Source: Pectinophora gossypiella (taxonomy: Eukaryota > Arthropoda > Insecta > Lepidoptera > Gelechiidae). From it: a DNA stretch of 64,000 bases. A model generated the notes under the pieces. It did not search any database and was not told the origin of the DNA. It saw nothing but the letters and a program-made list of their open reading frames with translations. Shown here piece by piece: positions 20,912-29,860 of the stretch. The translations under genes and the position numbers were made by a program. Positions within the stretch are counted from its first letter, which is position 1. Every line of letters begins with the position of its first letter. The DNA lies in assembly GCF_024362695.1 (NCBI RefSeq), contig NC_065428.1, positions 9,304,895-9,368,894 of the forward strand, written 5' to 3'.

Positions 20912-21030
20912 GACTACATACTTACATCAGTAAGTAGTAACCGGGACCAACAGCTTAACGTGCCTCCCGAAGCACGGATCATCTCACTGTCGGACAATAA
21001 GGTGATCAAACCTGTAATGTCTTGATGAAC
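20912..21030 (-). mobile_element. SINE-A core fragment
   Basis: Minus strand of TTACATCAGTAAGTAGTAAC, CAGCTTAACGTGCC and ACAATAAGGTGATC. Confidence 0.75.
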
Positions 21031-21127
21031 CTTTGAATAGAGTGCTCGTCGATTGTTTAACCGTCGATTCCCGAACATACTAATCTGGCACTGCTCATTC
21101 TTTAAGAATCAGTCGTGAATTTATGTA

Positions 21128-21310
21128 CACCGTATTCAAAATTCAAAAATATCTTTATTCAATAGGTAACATAGTTACACTTTGAATCGTCAATTTTTTA
21201 CATAACGAACGTCTCATCCGCCTAAAACTACTGCAGCTTCTCATAACCTGTATAGCCGGGGAAAAGAAGCTGCAAGAAAAACCTCGACCCAGGGCCCTAG
21301 AAGTTCATTT
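21128..21310 (-). mobile_element. LINE 3' end, family E
   Basis: Nearly the same extent as 17026-17195, including GTATAGCCGGGGAAAAGAAG and the A-rich boundary after GGGCCCTAGA. Confidence 0.75.
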
Positions 21311-21520
21311 AAAAAAAAAAGTAAATATATGAAGGTACAAAACAAAATAACATCGAAAAAATATTACATTTCTGTACACGTCTAACCTCGTCGTTGCCAC
21401 ACAGACAGACCTTTGAAGCCAGAGTACGGTCTTTAAATATTTGTGTGAAGTCTGACAAAAAATACGCGGGGAAAATCAGAATTTAATCCAGTGGTGGCTA
21501 ACCAGGTTAGGTAGGTATGT

Positions 21521-21956
21521 GGGTCGTTCTTCTTTTTTATCGACAATGATCTGTCTTACGTACTGCTTTTAATAAGTTATGTTTTAGAATTTTATTTCAT
21601 GTTTCCATTGTCCAAAAATATAGTTATCTTATTATACTCAAAATACAAGCAAAATACTAATCGGTCCCTCAATTAGTTATTACCGTAGCTTTATTGTTTT
21701 TCACAAAATTTTGTGACAGAGTGGTATATTGAAATGCTGTCTCCGATGAAAAGGGCCACTCTGTCACAATATTTTTTGGAATGCGCCTGCAAAGAAAAGT
21801 ATGTTACCTAGATAAAGAGAACCACTAAATAGTCCTTTACGGACAGATCTTTATATGATGTTTTAAAATATTTATTGCCGTTATAATTTTAAAGATGTTA
21901 AGTCCGATTAATTGGGAAAATGTCTTTTTATTGTCGATAAAAAAGAAGAACGACCC
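21521..21956. mobile_element. Unclassified 436-bp TIR element
   Basis: The first 29 bases (GGGTCGTTCTTC..GACAATGA, 21521-21549) are repeated inverted at 21928-21956 with one mismatch. A second perfect inverted pair, TTGTGACAGAGTGG, lies inside at 21711-21724 and 21756-21769. No frame of useful length. I could not define a TSD. It is likely a non-autonomous DNA transposon. Confidence 0.7.
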
Positions 21957-21991
21957 ATCTACATAATATATTGTGAAGAAGTTAATATCTT

Positions 21992-22305
21992 AACAGCCTC
22001 TGTGGTCTAGTAGTTTGAGAGTTAGGCTCACGATCCGGGTTCGATTCCCGATGGGGACATTGTCGAAATAACTTTTGAGACTGTCTTTTGGTAAGGACTT
22101 TTCAAGCTTGAATTACCTGATTGTCTGAAAAAGTAATATTATGATTCCATGCTTCGGAGGGCACGTTAAGCCGTTGGTCCCGGCTATTAGCCGTAAAATC
22201 ACCTATACCACCCCGCAGTGGAGCAGCGAGATGGAGTATGCTCCATACCCCCTCCGGTAGGTTAAGGAGATGCCTGTGCCCAGCAGTGGGATGTATATAC
22301 CTCTA
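21992..22305 (+). mobile_element. SINE-B, near full length
   Basis: Head GCCTCTGTGGTCTAGTAGTT, box B GGGTTCGATTCCCGATGGGG, core and tail CCCAGCAGTGGGATGTATAT. The anticodon-arm region has a small deletion. Confidence 0.88.
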
Positions 22306-22388
22306 GAATCGAATTCAATATCTTCAGTTTGGTGCTCAAGCTGCCAACAATACAATTAATCGTTGACACCACTCAATCGAGACATTGG

Positions 22389-22762
22389 TGCTAATTCCTG
22401 TAAATACCATCTAATTTTATTTTAAGTTATATCTGTCATTTTCTTATCCGCTGAAAAGGAAAGGGACGGGTAATCGACAAGCATAAAATTTATGGAACAC
22501 ACGTCAATTTTAAGCACAAATCTAAACCAACCGTCTAAAAATTTTACGTCCGTCAATAACCCGACACAGTTAAGTAGACAGCACGTCAAACAGATTGCAT
22601 ACCAGCGACGTACTTTTTGATTCGCCCGGGTTATTCATTCATTTACTCATTCTTCCTAAAATTAAGAGCTGTGAATCATCCGTCCCTTTCCTTTTCGACG
22701 GATATGAAAATGACGGATATAACTTAAAATAAAATTAGGCGGTGTCTGCAGGAATCGGGGCC
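22389..22762. mobile_element. MITE F, 374 bp
   Basis: Flanked by ATT at 22386-22388 and 22763-22765. Ends are GGTGCTAATTCCTG and the inverted CAGGAATCGGGGCC. Subterminal TTATCCGCTGAAAAGGAAAG and its inverted partner give TIRs of about 85 bp. The internal region contains no frame. Other copies are at 37250, 53077, 56803 and 61492. Confidence 0.88.
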
Positions 22763-22984
22763 ATTATTTACTTACGTTTTAATTAATAAAAAAAAAAGAA
22801 AAAAGAAAGAAGTGTTCGGCACGAGTCATAATCGATACAGTTACACCGAATTGATAACGAAAGCGATTCGACACAAATAAAAAAGAAATCCCGAGTGGCC
22901 AAAATTGATTACACGGTATTTATCGATTACCGAGTAAAATCACGCAATTCTTTTACGAAACTATTACAGTATAAGTATAAAACA

Positions 22985-23172
22985 TAAAAACATAAATAGC
23001 CTGTGACGTCCCACTGCTGGGCACAGGCCTCCTCTCAATCAACCGGAGAGGGTATGGAGCATACTCCACCACGCTGCTCCACTGCGGGTTGGTGGAGGTG
23101 TTTTTACGGCCAATAGCCGGGACCAACGGCTTAACGTCCCCTCCGAAGCACGGAATCAACTTACTTTTAAGA
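22985..23172 (-). mobile_element. SINE-B 3' part
   Basis: Tail and core are present; it ends after the GGAATCAACTTACTTTTAA region, so the head is missing. Confidence 0.83.
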
Positions 23173-23323
23173 CACATTTTTTGTTATTATGCTACAAATA
23201 GGAGTGTCAATTAAATACACGCCGATAATTTCTAACGGGGTGCGCAGAGTGGGATAATCGATGATGCATATGATGTTGCTATTGTATGTTGTTTTTGTGT
23301 GTGTGTCGTCCTATTTATGGTCT

Positions 23324-23643
23324 CCTTGTATCGTGTGGGTTGTGAGGTGGAGAACCAACCTCATCAACCCTGGTGTCAGGGTTACTACTGAGCCGCCAAA
23401 GGCCCCTGACATGGCTCATGTAAAGACTACTTACTTACATCAGTAAGTAGTAACCGGGACCAATGGCTTAACGTGCCTTCCGAAGCACGGATCATCTTAC
23501 TTTTGGACAATCAGGTGATCAGCCTGTAATGTCCTAACCAAACTAGGGATCACAAAGTGATTTTTGTGACATGTCCCCACCGGGATTCGAACCCGGGACC
23601 TCCGGATCGTGAGCCCAACGCTCAACCACTGGCCCACAGACTA
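23324..23643 (-). mobile_element. SINE-A, near full length
   Basis: Minus-strand box A region TGGGCCAGTGGTTGAGCG, box B GGGTTCGAATCCCGG, core and complete tail. Confidence 0.9.
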
Positions 23644-23885
23644 ATAAAGAAACAACAAGCAGTCAATGTGTATCTGACGGACAAGCAAAGTTCAATCGTA
23701 TTATTTGATAATTGGTTTCAATTTCGTTTGGCTGTCAAATACTTACACGCGCATTTACCGTATATATATGTTATTTATTTGACAAAAGGACTAGTCAGAT
23801 CATGTAAATAAGGCGGATATGGTTTCAACACTAAATTTATGCCAAGCAACCTATACTTATAGATAAGAAAATACATGATATAAAT

Positions 23886-24355
23886 GACGTCACGAATACT
23901 GAGGGGGATACTAAATTCAGCTCATGTTTCTGAGTTAATATCAAGTAGAAATTACCGTCGCAAAATTCACGTCATTTTGGGTTTTTTTAAATTATTTTCA
24001 ATTCTATATTTTGCGATAGATTGACCAAATTAATGTGATTAGCCACCTGATACGACACGATTCATTTATAACAAACATTACAGAAGGAAAAATCGAAGGG
24101 AAGAGTGGAAAGGGTAGACCTAGGATAACATTTATGAAACAAATAAAAGAGAAGGTGCAGGTCGTGTCGTATCGGGAGGTAAAGGATTTGGCGGGAAGAA
24201 GAGAGGAATGACGATTACTCCACCGACAAGAGCGCAGCTCTTAAATAAAGACAGAGATTTTGCGATAGAAAATTCAACTTGATATCAACTCAGAATCATG
24301 GTCTGAATCATCCCTCAAAGCTTTCGTTACGATGTCACTAACACCCTGTACGGTT
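23886..24355. mobile_element. Foldback element H split by a LINE
   Basis: Left arm ACGAATACTGAGGGGGATAC..TTTCTGAGTTAATATCAAG; right arm CTTGATATCAACTCAGAATC..TCACTAACACCCTGTA. Bases 24021-24256 are foreign and are flanked by a 13-bp TSD, so the original H element was about 220 bp. Confidence 0.85.
24021..24256 (+). pseudogene. 236-bp LINE insertion with 13-bp TSD
   Basis: ATTTTGCGATAGA occurs at 24008-24020 and 24257-24269. The insert is open from 24023 for 62 codons, including INVISHLIRHDSFITNITEG, KIEGKSGKGRPRITFMKQIK and DLAGRREE, then TGA at 24209-24211. The minus-strand copy at 4110-4257 has Trp at this position, so the stop is a nonsense change. Reading on gives RLLHRQERSS and the ancestral TAA at 24242-24244. 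It is a 5'-truncated LINE 3' end with an AAATAAAGACAG tail. Confidence 0.88.
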
Positions 24356-24411
24356 TCCAGCAGTTCTTCTCTGTATTACTTATGTGTAATAGGATACAAT
24401 TATACTATCCT

Positions 24412-24592
24412 CCGATGCGTGCTTCGGAAGGCACGTTAAGCCGTTGGTCCCCATTACTACTTACTGATGTAAGTACGTAGTCGTTATATGAGTCATGTCA
24501 GGGGCCTTTGGCGGCTCAATAGTAACCCTGACACCAGGGTTGATGAGGTCGGTTATTCACCTCACAACCCACACGATAGAAGAAGATAATAT
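24412..24592 (+). mobile_element. SINE-A, 5' truncated
   Basis: Starts in the core (GTGCTTCGGAAGGCACGTTA) and runs through the tail to cacacgatagaagaag. Confidence 0.87.
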
Positions 24593-24629
24593 CCTGTCCT
24601 GTGGTACATTGACTTTCTTGTCAAACGGG

Positions 24630-25515
24630 TAGCACCGGTTCGAACCTCCGTATCGGCCTTGCACCAGTGAGTTATTAATTTATCTTAAGTGCAGTTTTCA
24701 CTAAGACAGTTGGCGCGACCCTTACATCAACCGCCTGCTCGCTTCCACCAATGCCACCAACGCGCGGTACGCGACTGGCCCACCAGCCCGCTACACGAGC
24801 CCTGGCGAAGCCTCCACACCCCAGTTAGGATAAAATAATCATAAATTTACTTTATTTGTTTTTTAATTGATAATCATAATTTTGAATGCTAATTGTATTA
24901 ATTTAATTTATTAGATATGGATATGTTAATCTAGAATAAATGAATTTATTTATTTATTTATTTATTTAGATAGGTATACCAACAGTACACATATTAATTT
25001 ATTATTATTATTACAGTCGGTCAAACTTCAGGTCTGCCAGCGAGCAATGGAACGCAGCATGTTGGGTGTGAAACGGACTGATCGTGTCAGAAGCACCGTG
25101 CTGCGTTCTAAGACTCAAATTGCGGATGTGGTCCACGCAGGCGCCAAGTTGAAGTGGGATTGGGCAGGTCACGTCTGTCGGATGCCTAACGACCTGTGGG
25201 CTAAGATCACCACAGAATGGTCTCCGAATAGAGACAGGCGCAGGCGCGGCAGACCGAGGCGGAGATGGCGCGACGACTTGGATGCTTTCCTGGAAGGCTG
25301 GCCGGAGGAAGCACTGGAGAGAGAGTCCTGGAAGAAATGGAGGGAGGCCTTTGCCCAGCAGTGGGACACTTTAGGCTAGATAAGATAAGATAAGATTACA
25401 GTCGGCGAAACAGCTCGCCACCAATCTCATTCTAACAAAAAGCTCGGTGAGGTGTGGGTACTAAGTTCATCTTGCGATGTATATATACCTCCAATTATCC
25501 ATTGGGATATAGTCG
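24630..25515 (+). mobile_element. SINE-M interrupted by LINE sequence
   Basis: The head side is CACCGGTTCGAACCTCCG (box B) and ACAGTTGGCGCGACC to about 24725. The tail side starts TCGGCGAAACAGCTCGCCAC at 25402 and continues AAAGCTCGGTGAGGTGTGGG. Between them lie an unclassified block (24730-25009, GC-rich then (TTTA)n) and the RTE-like LINE. Confidence 0.7.
25021..25394 (+). pseudogene. RTE-like LINE ORF2 C-terminus with 11-bp TSD
   Basis: ATTACAGTCGG flanks the insert at 25010-25020 and 25395-25405. The frame is open from 25023 to a TAG at 25377-25379 (118 codons). It contains KLQVCQRAMERSMLGVKRTD, KLKWDWAGHVCRM, GRPRRRWRDDLDAF and WREAFAQQWDTLG. QRAMER-MLGV, K-W-WAGH and RPRRRW-DDL...AF-QQW are hallmarks of the end of RTE/BovB-like endonuclease-reverse transcriptases. 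It is 5' truncated with no visible frameshift, and a (ATAAG)n tail follows. Its last codons share the CCCAGCAGTGGGA motif with SINE-B. Confidence 0.9.
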
Positions 25516-25644
25516 GTACCTTATGTATACGACGATACATAATTAATTAAATTAATCCGGCTCGCTATCTATTGGTTACGTAGGAGATAATGGAGTTCAG
25601 TCATTATTAATGAACTTGTATGGGATACTTTCCTAAAACACCGA

Positions 25645-25860
25645 ATAAGGAATAATAAATACTACAAATAGAACGGCGACTCTCCGCTCCCCACCAGCGG
25701 CTGAGCTAGGTTTACCTCACCCCCGCTCGGTCTTACTTTAAATCTTCAATCGTATAGCGTCAGACGTCACACACACAGATGCGCGTGTACGATAACGTCA
25801 ACGTGTAGTGTCTGTGTCAAACGAGGTTTTTTGTATGAAGTGTCCGGGGTGCGCCTAAAG
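25645..25860 (+). repeat. Repeat J, most complete copy
   Basis: GGAATAATAAATACTACAAA, CACCAGCGGCTGAGCTAGG, TTACCTCACCCCCGCTCGGT, CAGACGTCACACACACAGAT and ATGAAGTGTCCGGGGTGC form one 215-bp unit. Other copies are split or truncated. No TIRs or frame recognised. Confidence 0.75.
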
Positions 25861-26387
25861 GTTACTTTCATACCTTTTAAAGGACCATGACCGTAATTGT
25901 AAGCGACCCGTCCCACCCTTCAAAAAATAATCGACCCTAGTTGGGCCGATAGTGACATCGAAGACCTTAAAAGTCACACGCAATCTCTAGAGGAGAATCC
26001 TGGACTGAACTCTCGCCTGTCCGATGCGGCAATAAGCTATTAGAAAGAGAGCGACAAAAAGAGACAGAAAGAGAAAGGAGATATAGAGAGAGGGTTTGAA
26101 ATTGTCGCCAGCAATATTCGAGATTAAAAGCCACGGCTCGGTAGGCAGCGAATTTCCATTGTACAGTCGCGATAAAAAGTGCCTTTTATGATCTTTTTCA
26201 TTTCTTTTAATTTTCATATTAGATTTTCGCGAGATAGGGGTTTTGCGTTTTGAGGAGGCGAATTTTTGCGGGATTTACTTTTTTGGCCGTTACTTTTTTC
26301 AGTTGGATTTTATTGCGCTTTGGATTTATTATAGAGACAGAACTCAAACCGGAAATCATTACTAATGTATACAGAACTACATAACAT
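25861..26387. other. No gene; purine-rich tract
   Basis: 26040-26097 is almost pure purine (AGAAAGAGAG-like). ACCCTAGTTGGGCCGATAG near 25925 is a small K-like scrap. Confidence 0.4.
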
Positions 26388-26512
26388 AATATGCTCGGGT
26401 AGTCAGAGGTACGTCCATCGCAAAATGAACTAAGTACCCACACCTCACCGAGCTTCCTGTTAGACCAACGTGATAGGTGGTGAGCCGTATCGCCGTCTAT
26501 AATGGATGGGTG
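26388..26512 (-). mobile_element. SINE-M tail side
   Basis: GAACTAAGTACCCACACCTC and GAGCCGTATCGCCGTCTATA on the plus strand are the inverted SINE-M body. Confidence 0.72.
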
Positions 26513-26659
26513 TTGTGTAGAGAACTATAAACCATCAGAAACTTCTCAGAACCTATTGGCAAATAGATTATCCGTAGGTATATATGCAGAACAGTTAAAA
26601 AACTCCCAGTTCAGCAAATAAATTCGTATTTTAACAACGTTTACACAAAAAGCATACTT

Positions 26660-26820
26660 AGATACATACATAAACTTACGCCTATTTCCCACCGGGGGTT
26701 GCTTCGATCCTGACACACTTATCTTTCTTCCTCCACATTCATCAATCGTTTCATACACGCACGCCGATTCAAAGTAAGATCGTACTGAACTTTTTCTAAG
26801 GACACCTCCAATTTGTCAAT
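26660..26820 (-). pseudogene. LINE C-terminus, family Q
   Basis: The minus strand has the RACMKRLMNVEE stretch, a CAGGATCGAAGCAA block and AAATAGGCGTAAGTTTATG. Confidence 0.7.
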
Positions 26821-27317
26821 GTACATGTACACACATACCTAAATAAATACTAAAAATATAATCCTACAAATAAATACCAAATATTTTTCAAAAGTTAAAG
26901 TGTAAAATTTCATCCACTTTCGCCCCCAACAGTCCTTACGCCCCAAATGCGCTAGCCAGCTAAAAATCCGAGCATACAGTCTGACATTTGCAGAGCTACC
27001 TGTATCACTGTATGTCTGTGTCACTGTATGCTGTACCACTGTACACTGTATACTGTATTGTGCCACCTCGCTGTTTCTTGCTCACATCATGTTTGCCTTG
27101 ATACGACTACTCGCTTCCTCAGTTTTATTTCTGAGCGAAATGTCTGTGAGCAAATTCTACGTGTTACTTGCTCAAATACGTCTTGAGGTAAATATTGTTT
27201 TAAAAATTGTTTTCTCTCCACGATTAGATTCGGGATGTTTTAAAGAAAGGTCAGTTCTAAAGTACTCAACTTAGACTAACTAAAATCAATCAAGACTGGT
27301 CACTGCCGCAAACATAC
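26821..27317. other. No gene; CACTGTATG repeats
   Basis: 27000-27055 repeats CACTGTATG-like motifs five to six times. TGTTTTAAAGAAAGG near 27235 also occurs at 43283. Confidence 0.4.
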
Positions 27318-27515
27318 AAACAACGGCTTAACGTGCCCGAAGCACGGAATCATCTTACTTTTTTCGGACAATCAGGTGATTCAAGCCTGAAAAATCCTTA
27401 CCAAACAAAGGACAGTCTCACAAAGTGATTCTGACAATGTCCCCATCGGGAATCGAACCCGGACCTCCAGATCGTGAGCCTAACGCTCTAACCACTAGAC
27501 CACGGAGGCTATTAA
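27318..27515 (-). mobile_element. SINE-B 5' half
   Basis: Head and core are present on the minus strand (box B intact); the tail is missing beyond the core. Confidence 0.85.
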
Positions 27516-27839
27516 CATTAGGACTTAAAGTAAAATAACTTACAGTAAGTGTCCAAATTGAATAACCTGTATTAATTTTGCGGCCGATTTGAATGATCCT
27601 AAATGAGATTTTGCTGCCACGAAGGTTTCCTGTAGTAAATATAATGTTAGGAAATGTGCTACATTTTGACAGCAGTAGGTCGGAGTTACGATAAGAAATA
27701 TATAAGATAAGATTGTACCGGTTGATGTTACCAGTAACGGTGAGTCGTGGACAATAATGTTACCATAGTGTGGTGCCACCTTTATGTATATTTTAGTTTC
27801 GGATATTTGGAAGTTAAAGGTGTCTACTAGATGTGTAGT
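27516..27839. other. No recognisable feature
   Basis: A 79-codon minus-strand frame has no motif. Confidence 0.4.
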
Positions 27840-28108
27840 TGGCAGGATGGAAGGGGCAAGTCAACGGGACTGTAACCTTGAACCTGACACAGGGCAGCAG
27901 TAACTGTTAGTACTATTCAGAGGCGGAGGACAAGAGTCTTAGTACTGCTTTGGAATAAGACTTTTCTGGGAGCCATCCCACTCTCGTCAGACAAAGTACT
28001 GCGTGGTGGAAGATAAGAGGGAAACCACTGCTCTATTTTTCCCTAAAAAGTAGCATGGAGAATACTACACCTACAAGAGCGTGGCTCTTAGCAGTGATAA
28101 TGATGATG
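27840..28108 (+). mobile_element. Repeat I, long copy
   Basis: GGCAGGATGGAAGGGGCAAG to GTGGCTCTTAGCAGTGATAA(TGATG)n. Near the end, in related copies, the frame AAA GTA GCA TGG AGA ATG..CGT GGC TCT TAA reads KVAWRMLHRQERGS and stop. This matches WRLLHRQERSS at the end of the LINE at 24021. Confidence 0.75.
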
Positions 28109-28314
28109 TAGAGTGTCTAATATATGTAGGAAAGTGAGTAGAAAGGAAGGTAAGATTTATAAGAAAGCAAGAGACAATACGATAGGATAACGAATGGAGA
28201 TTTGGTTGGTTATGGTATGAATCCTATTAACCGAGCACGTGCCATCAATTATTTAAGAATCAAAATATGAAGTACGAATAAAACAAAACCTTAAACATAA
28301 ACATAACCCCACGA

Positions 28315-28520
28315 CTACATCTCAATTGGGGTAGTCAGGGGTACATCCATCGCAAGATGAACTAAGTACCCACACCCCACCGAGCTTTCTGTTAGACCAA
28401 CGTGATAGGTGAGCCGTATCGCCGTCTATAATGGTCGAGCGAACTGTGTTTTAAATACTGCACTTAAGATAAATTCATAACGCGGGTTCGAACCCGCGTG
28501 GCTGAGAAGCAAGCAGGTGA
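28315..28520 (-). mobile_element. SINE-M with head
   Basis: The minus strand has box B CGCGGGTTCGAACCCGCG, then TTTATCTTAAGTGCAG, GACGGCGATACGGCTCACC, GGTCTAACAGAAAGCTCGG, and CCCAATTGAGATGTAGTCG near the tail. This is the best head of the family in the window. Confidence 0.78.
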
Positions 28521-28984
28521 AATAAATAAATTAATAAATTTATTTTATTCTTATTCTTCTTCTTCTTAAACACAACAGTGATTTGTAACTAAATAAAAAC
28601 CAAAAGATAATTCCACCAAAAGTCCAAAACGGCCCAATTACACCAACAACACACTAACTACAATTTGAAACCAAAGCTTACCTTTCTATTTGTATCCCAA
28701 GCTCATATTCGTAACGACTCTAGTGGGCAAAAGAGGAAAAAGGGGAAAAGAAGAAAAAGGGGAAAAACGTTTGAAAAAATCACGATACATCGGACGCATT
28801 CGCGTACGCGTGACGGCGGATTTTCCCGGATTCGAAGCATAGTTCCGTATTGGCTGGGTTTCGACACGCGTTAGAATTTGATTGTTCAAGTGAGGTTACA
28901 AGTCCGTGGTCACATGAACCGGGGATTTTCTTTGGATGCACTCCCATAGTGCTTAATCGCCAGTTGGTGTCACACCACATTTAG
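28521..28984. other. No gene; purine-rich tract
   Basis: (TTC)n near 28555 and GGAAAAAGGGGAAAAGAAGA near 28735. The chance frames here overlap on opposite strands. Confidence 0.4.
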
Positions 28985-29095
28985 ATTAAACTGTCTTAAG
29001 GGGCCTCTACGTGTTGGCTTCGGCCCCACGCACGCCTTCCAAAAGTCCGGGACTCCGTAGGCCCGAGATATGGAAACGACATACAAATAATAATA
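28985..29095 (+). repeat. LINE 3' end
   Basis: GTCCGGGACTCCGTAGGCCC then GAGATATGGAAACGACATAC and (ATA)n matches the end at 58857-58905 (GTCCGGTACTCTATAGTCCC, GAGATATGGAAATGACA). Confidence 0.65.
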
Positions 29096-29324
29096 ATAAA
29101 AAGTTTATTTAGGTAAAACCTACGACACACATATACATTTACAACATTAAAATATACACACATTAATATTTAGTTGGAAAACATAAAGGTATATGGGTGC
29201 CGCAGCTCAGCAAAAAAGGCCAGGGTTCAGTGAAAATTTACTCGGAGGGCAACGGGAACGGGGGGCGACGAGGCTAGTATTCCAAACAACCCACACGATA
29301 AGAAGAACAATTATATATGTCGCC
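29096..29324. repeat. LINE-tail-like sequence and SINE-A tail scrap
   Basis: AAAAAGTTTATTTAGGTAAA at 29098 reads as an inverted A-rich 3' end. CAACCCACACGATAAGAAGA at 29287-29306 is the end of SINE-A. Confidence 0.45.
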
Positions 29325-29860
29325 TTGCATAAGTGTGAGCGAGACAGACAACCCGCGCGCTCTCCCCCTTAGGCCTCAAACTGGATGACAGCGGGGGCGG
29401 CGCGGGGGCGATAGCGGCGCGGGGAGCGGCGCGACGGCCGCTGTTCCGTTCTCGATGCCAGCGGCCAGATCGCGCGGTGTTGCGGCGGTATAGATTTGTG
29501 TCTCAAATGAACGCATTTTCGATTGTAGTTATTTTGTTTCGTACGATTTATTATGGGCAAAAGAAGATCTGAATCCCTATAGAACGTCACTACGTCAACT
29601 CAAACGCAGAGACACCGCTCGACTAGAGCGCAACGCTCGTACTCCGCTCCCCGCGTCGCTGCCATCGAGAACACTTCAATGTAAGTCTTAGCATTTGAAC
29701 GCGCCGCTCCCCGCACCGCCGCCGCCGCCGCGCCGCTGCCGCTGTCATCCAGTTTGAGGCCTTACTCCTCAGCGGAAGACTAAAGTAAAACCCGGAGGGG
29801 TGACATAGATATAGCTCAGCGCCCGATACAAATTGGTGCGGGACGAAGAACTTTACTGCG
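29325..29860 (-). repeat. Repeat J split by MITE G
   Basis: The right part (AGACTAAAGTAAAACCCGGA, GTGACATAGATATAGCTCAG) is an inverted J left half. The left part (29325-29371) is the adjoining sequence. They meet across the TTA duplication. Confidence 0.6.
29372..29761. mobile_element. GC-rich MITE G, PIF/Harbinger-like
   Basis: TTA occurs at 29369-29371 and again at 29762-29764. The 390-bp element begins GGCCTCAAACTGGATGACAG and ends with the exact inverse. Subterminal GCGGCGCGGGGAGCGGCGCG on the left pairs with CGCGCCGCTCCCCGC on the right. A GG-start TIR with a 3-bp TTA TSD is the PIF/Harbinger pattern. No transposase frame. It is CpG-dense, unlike its surroundings. Confidence 0.85.
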
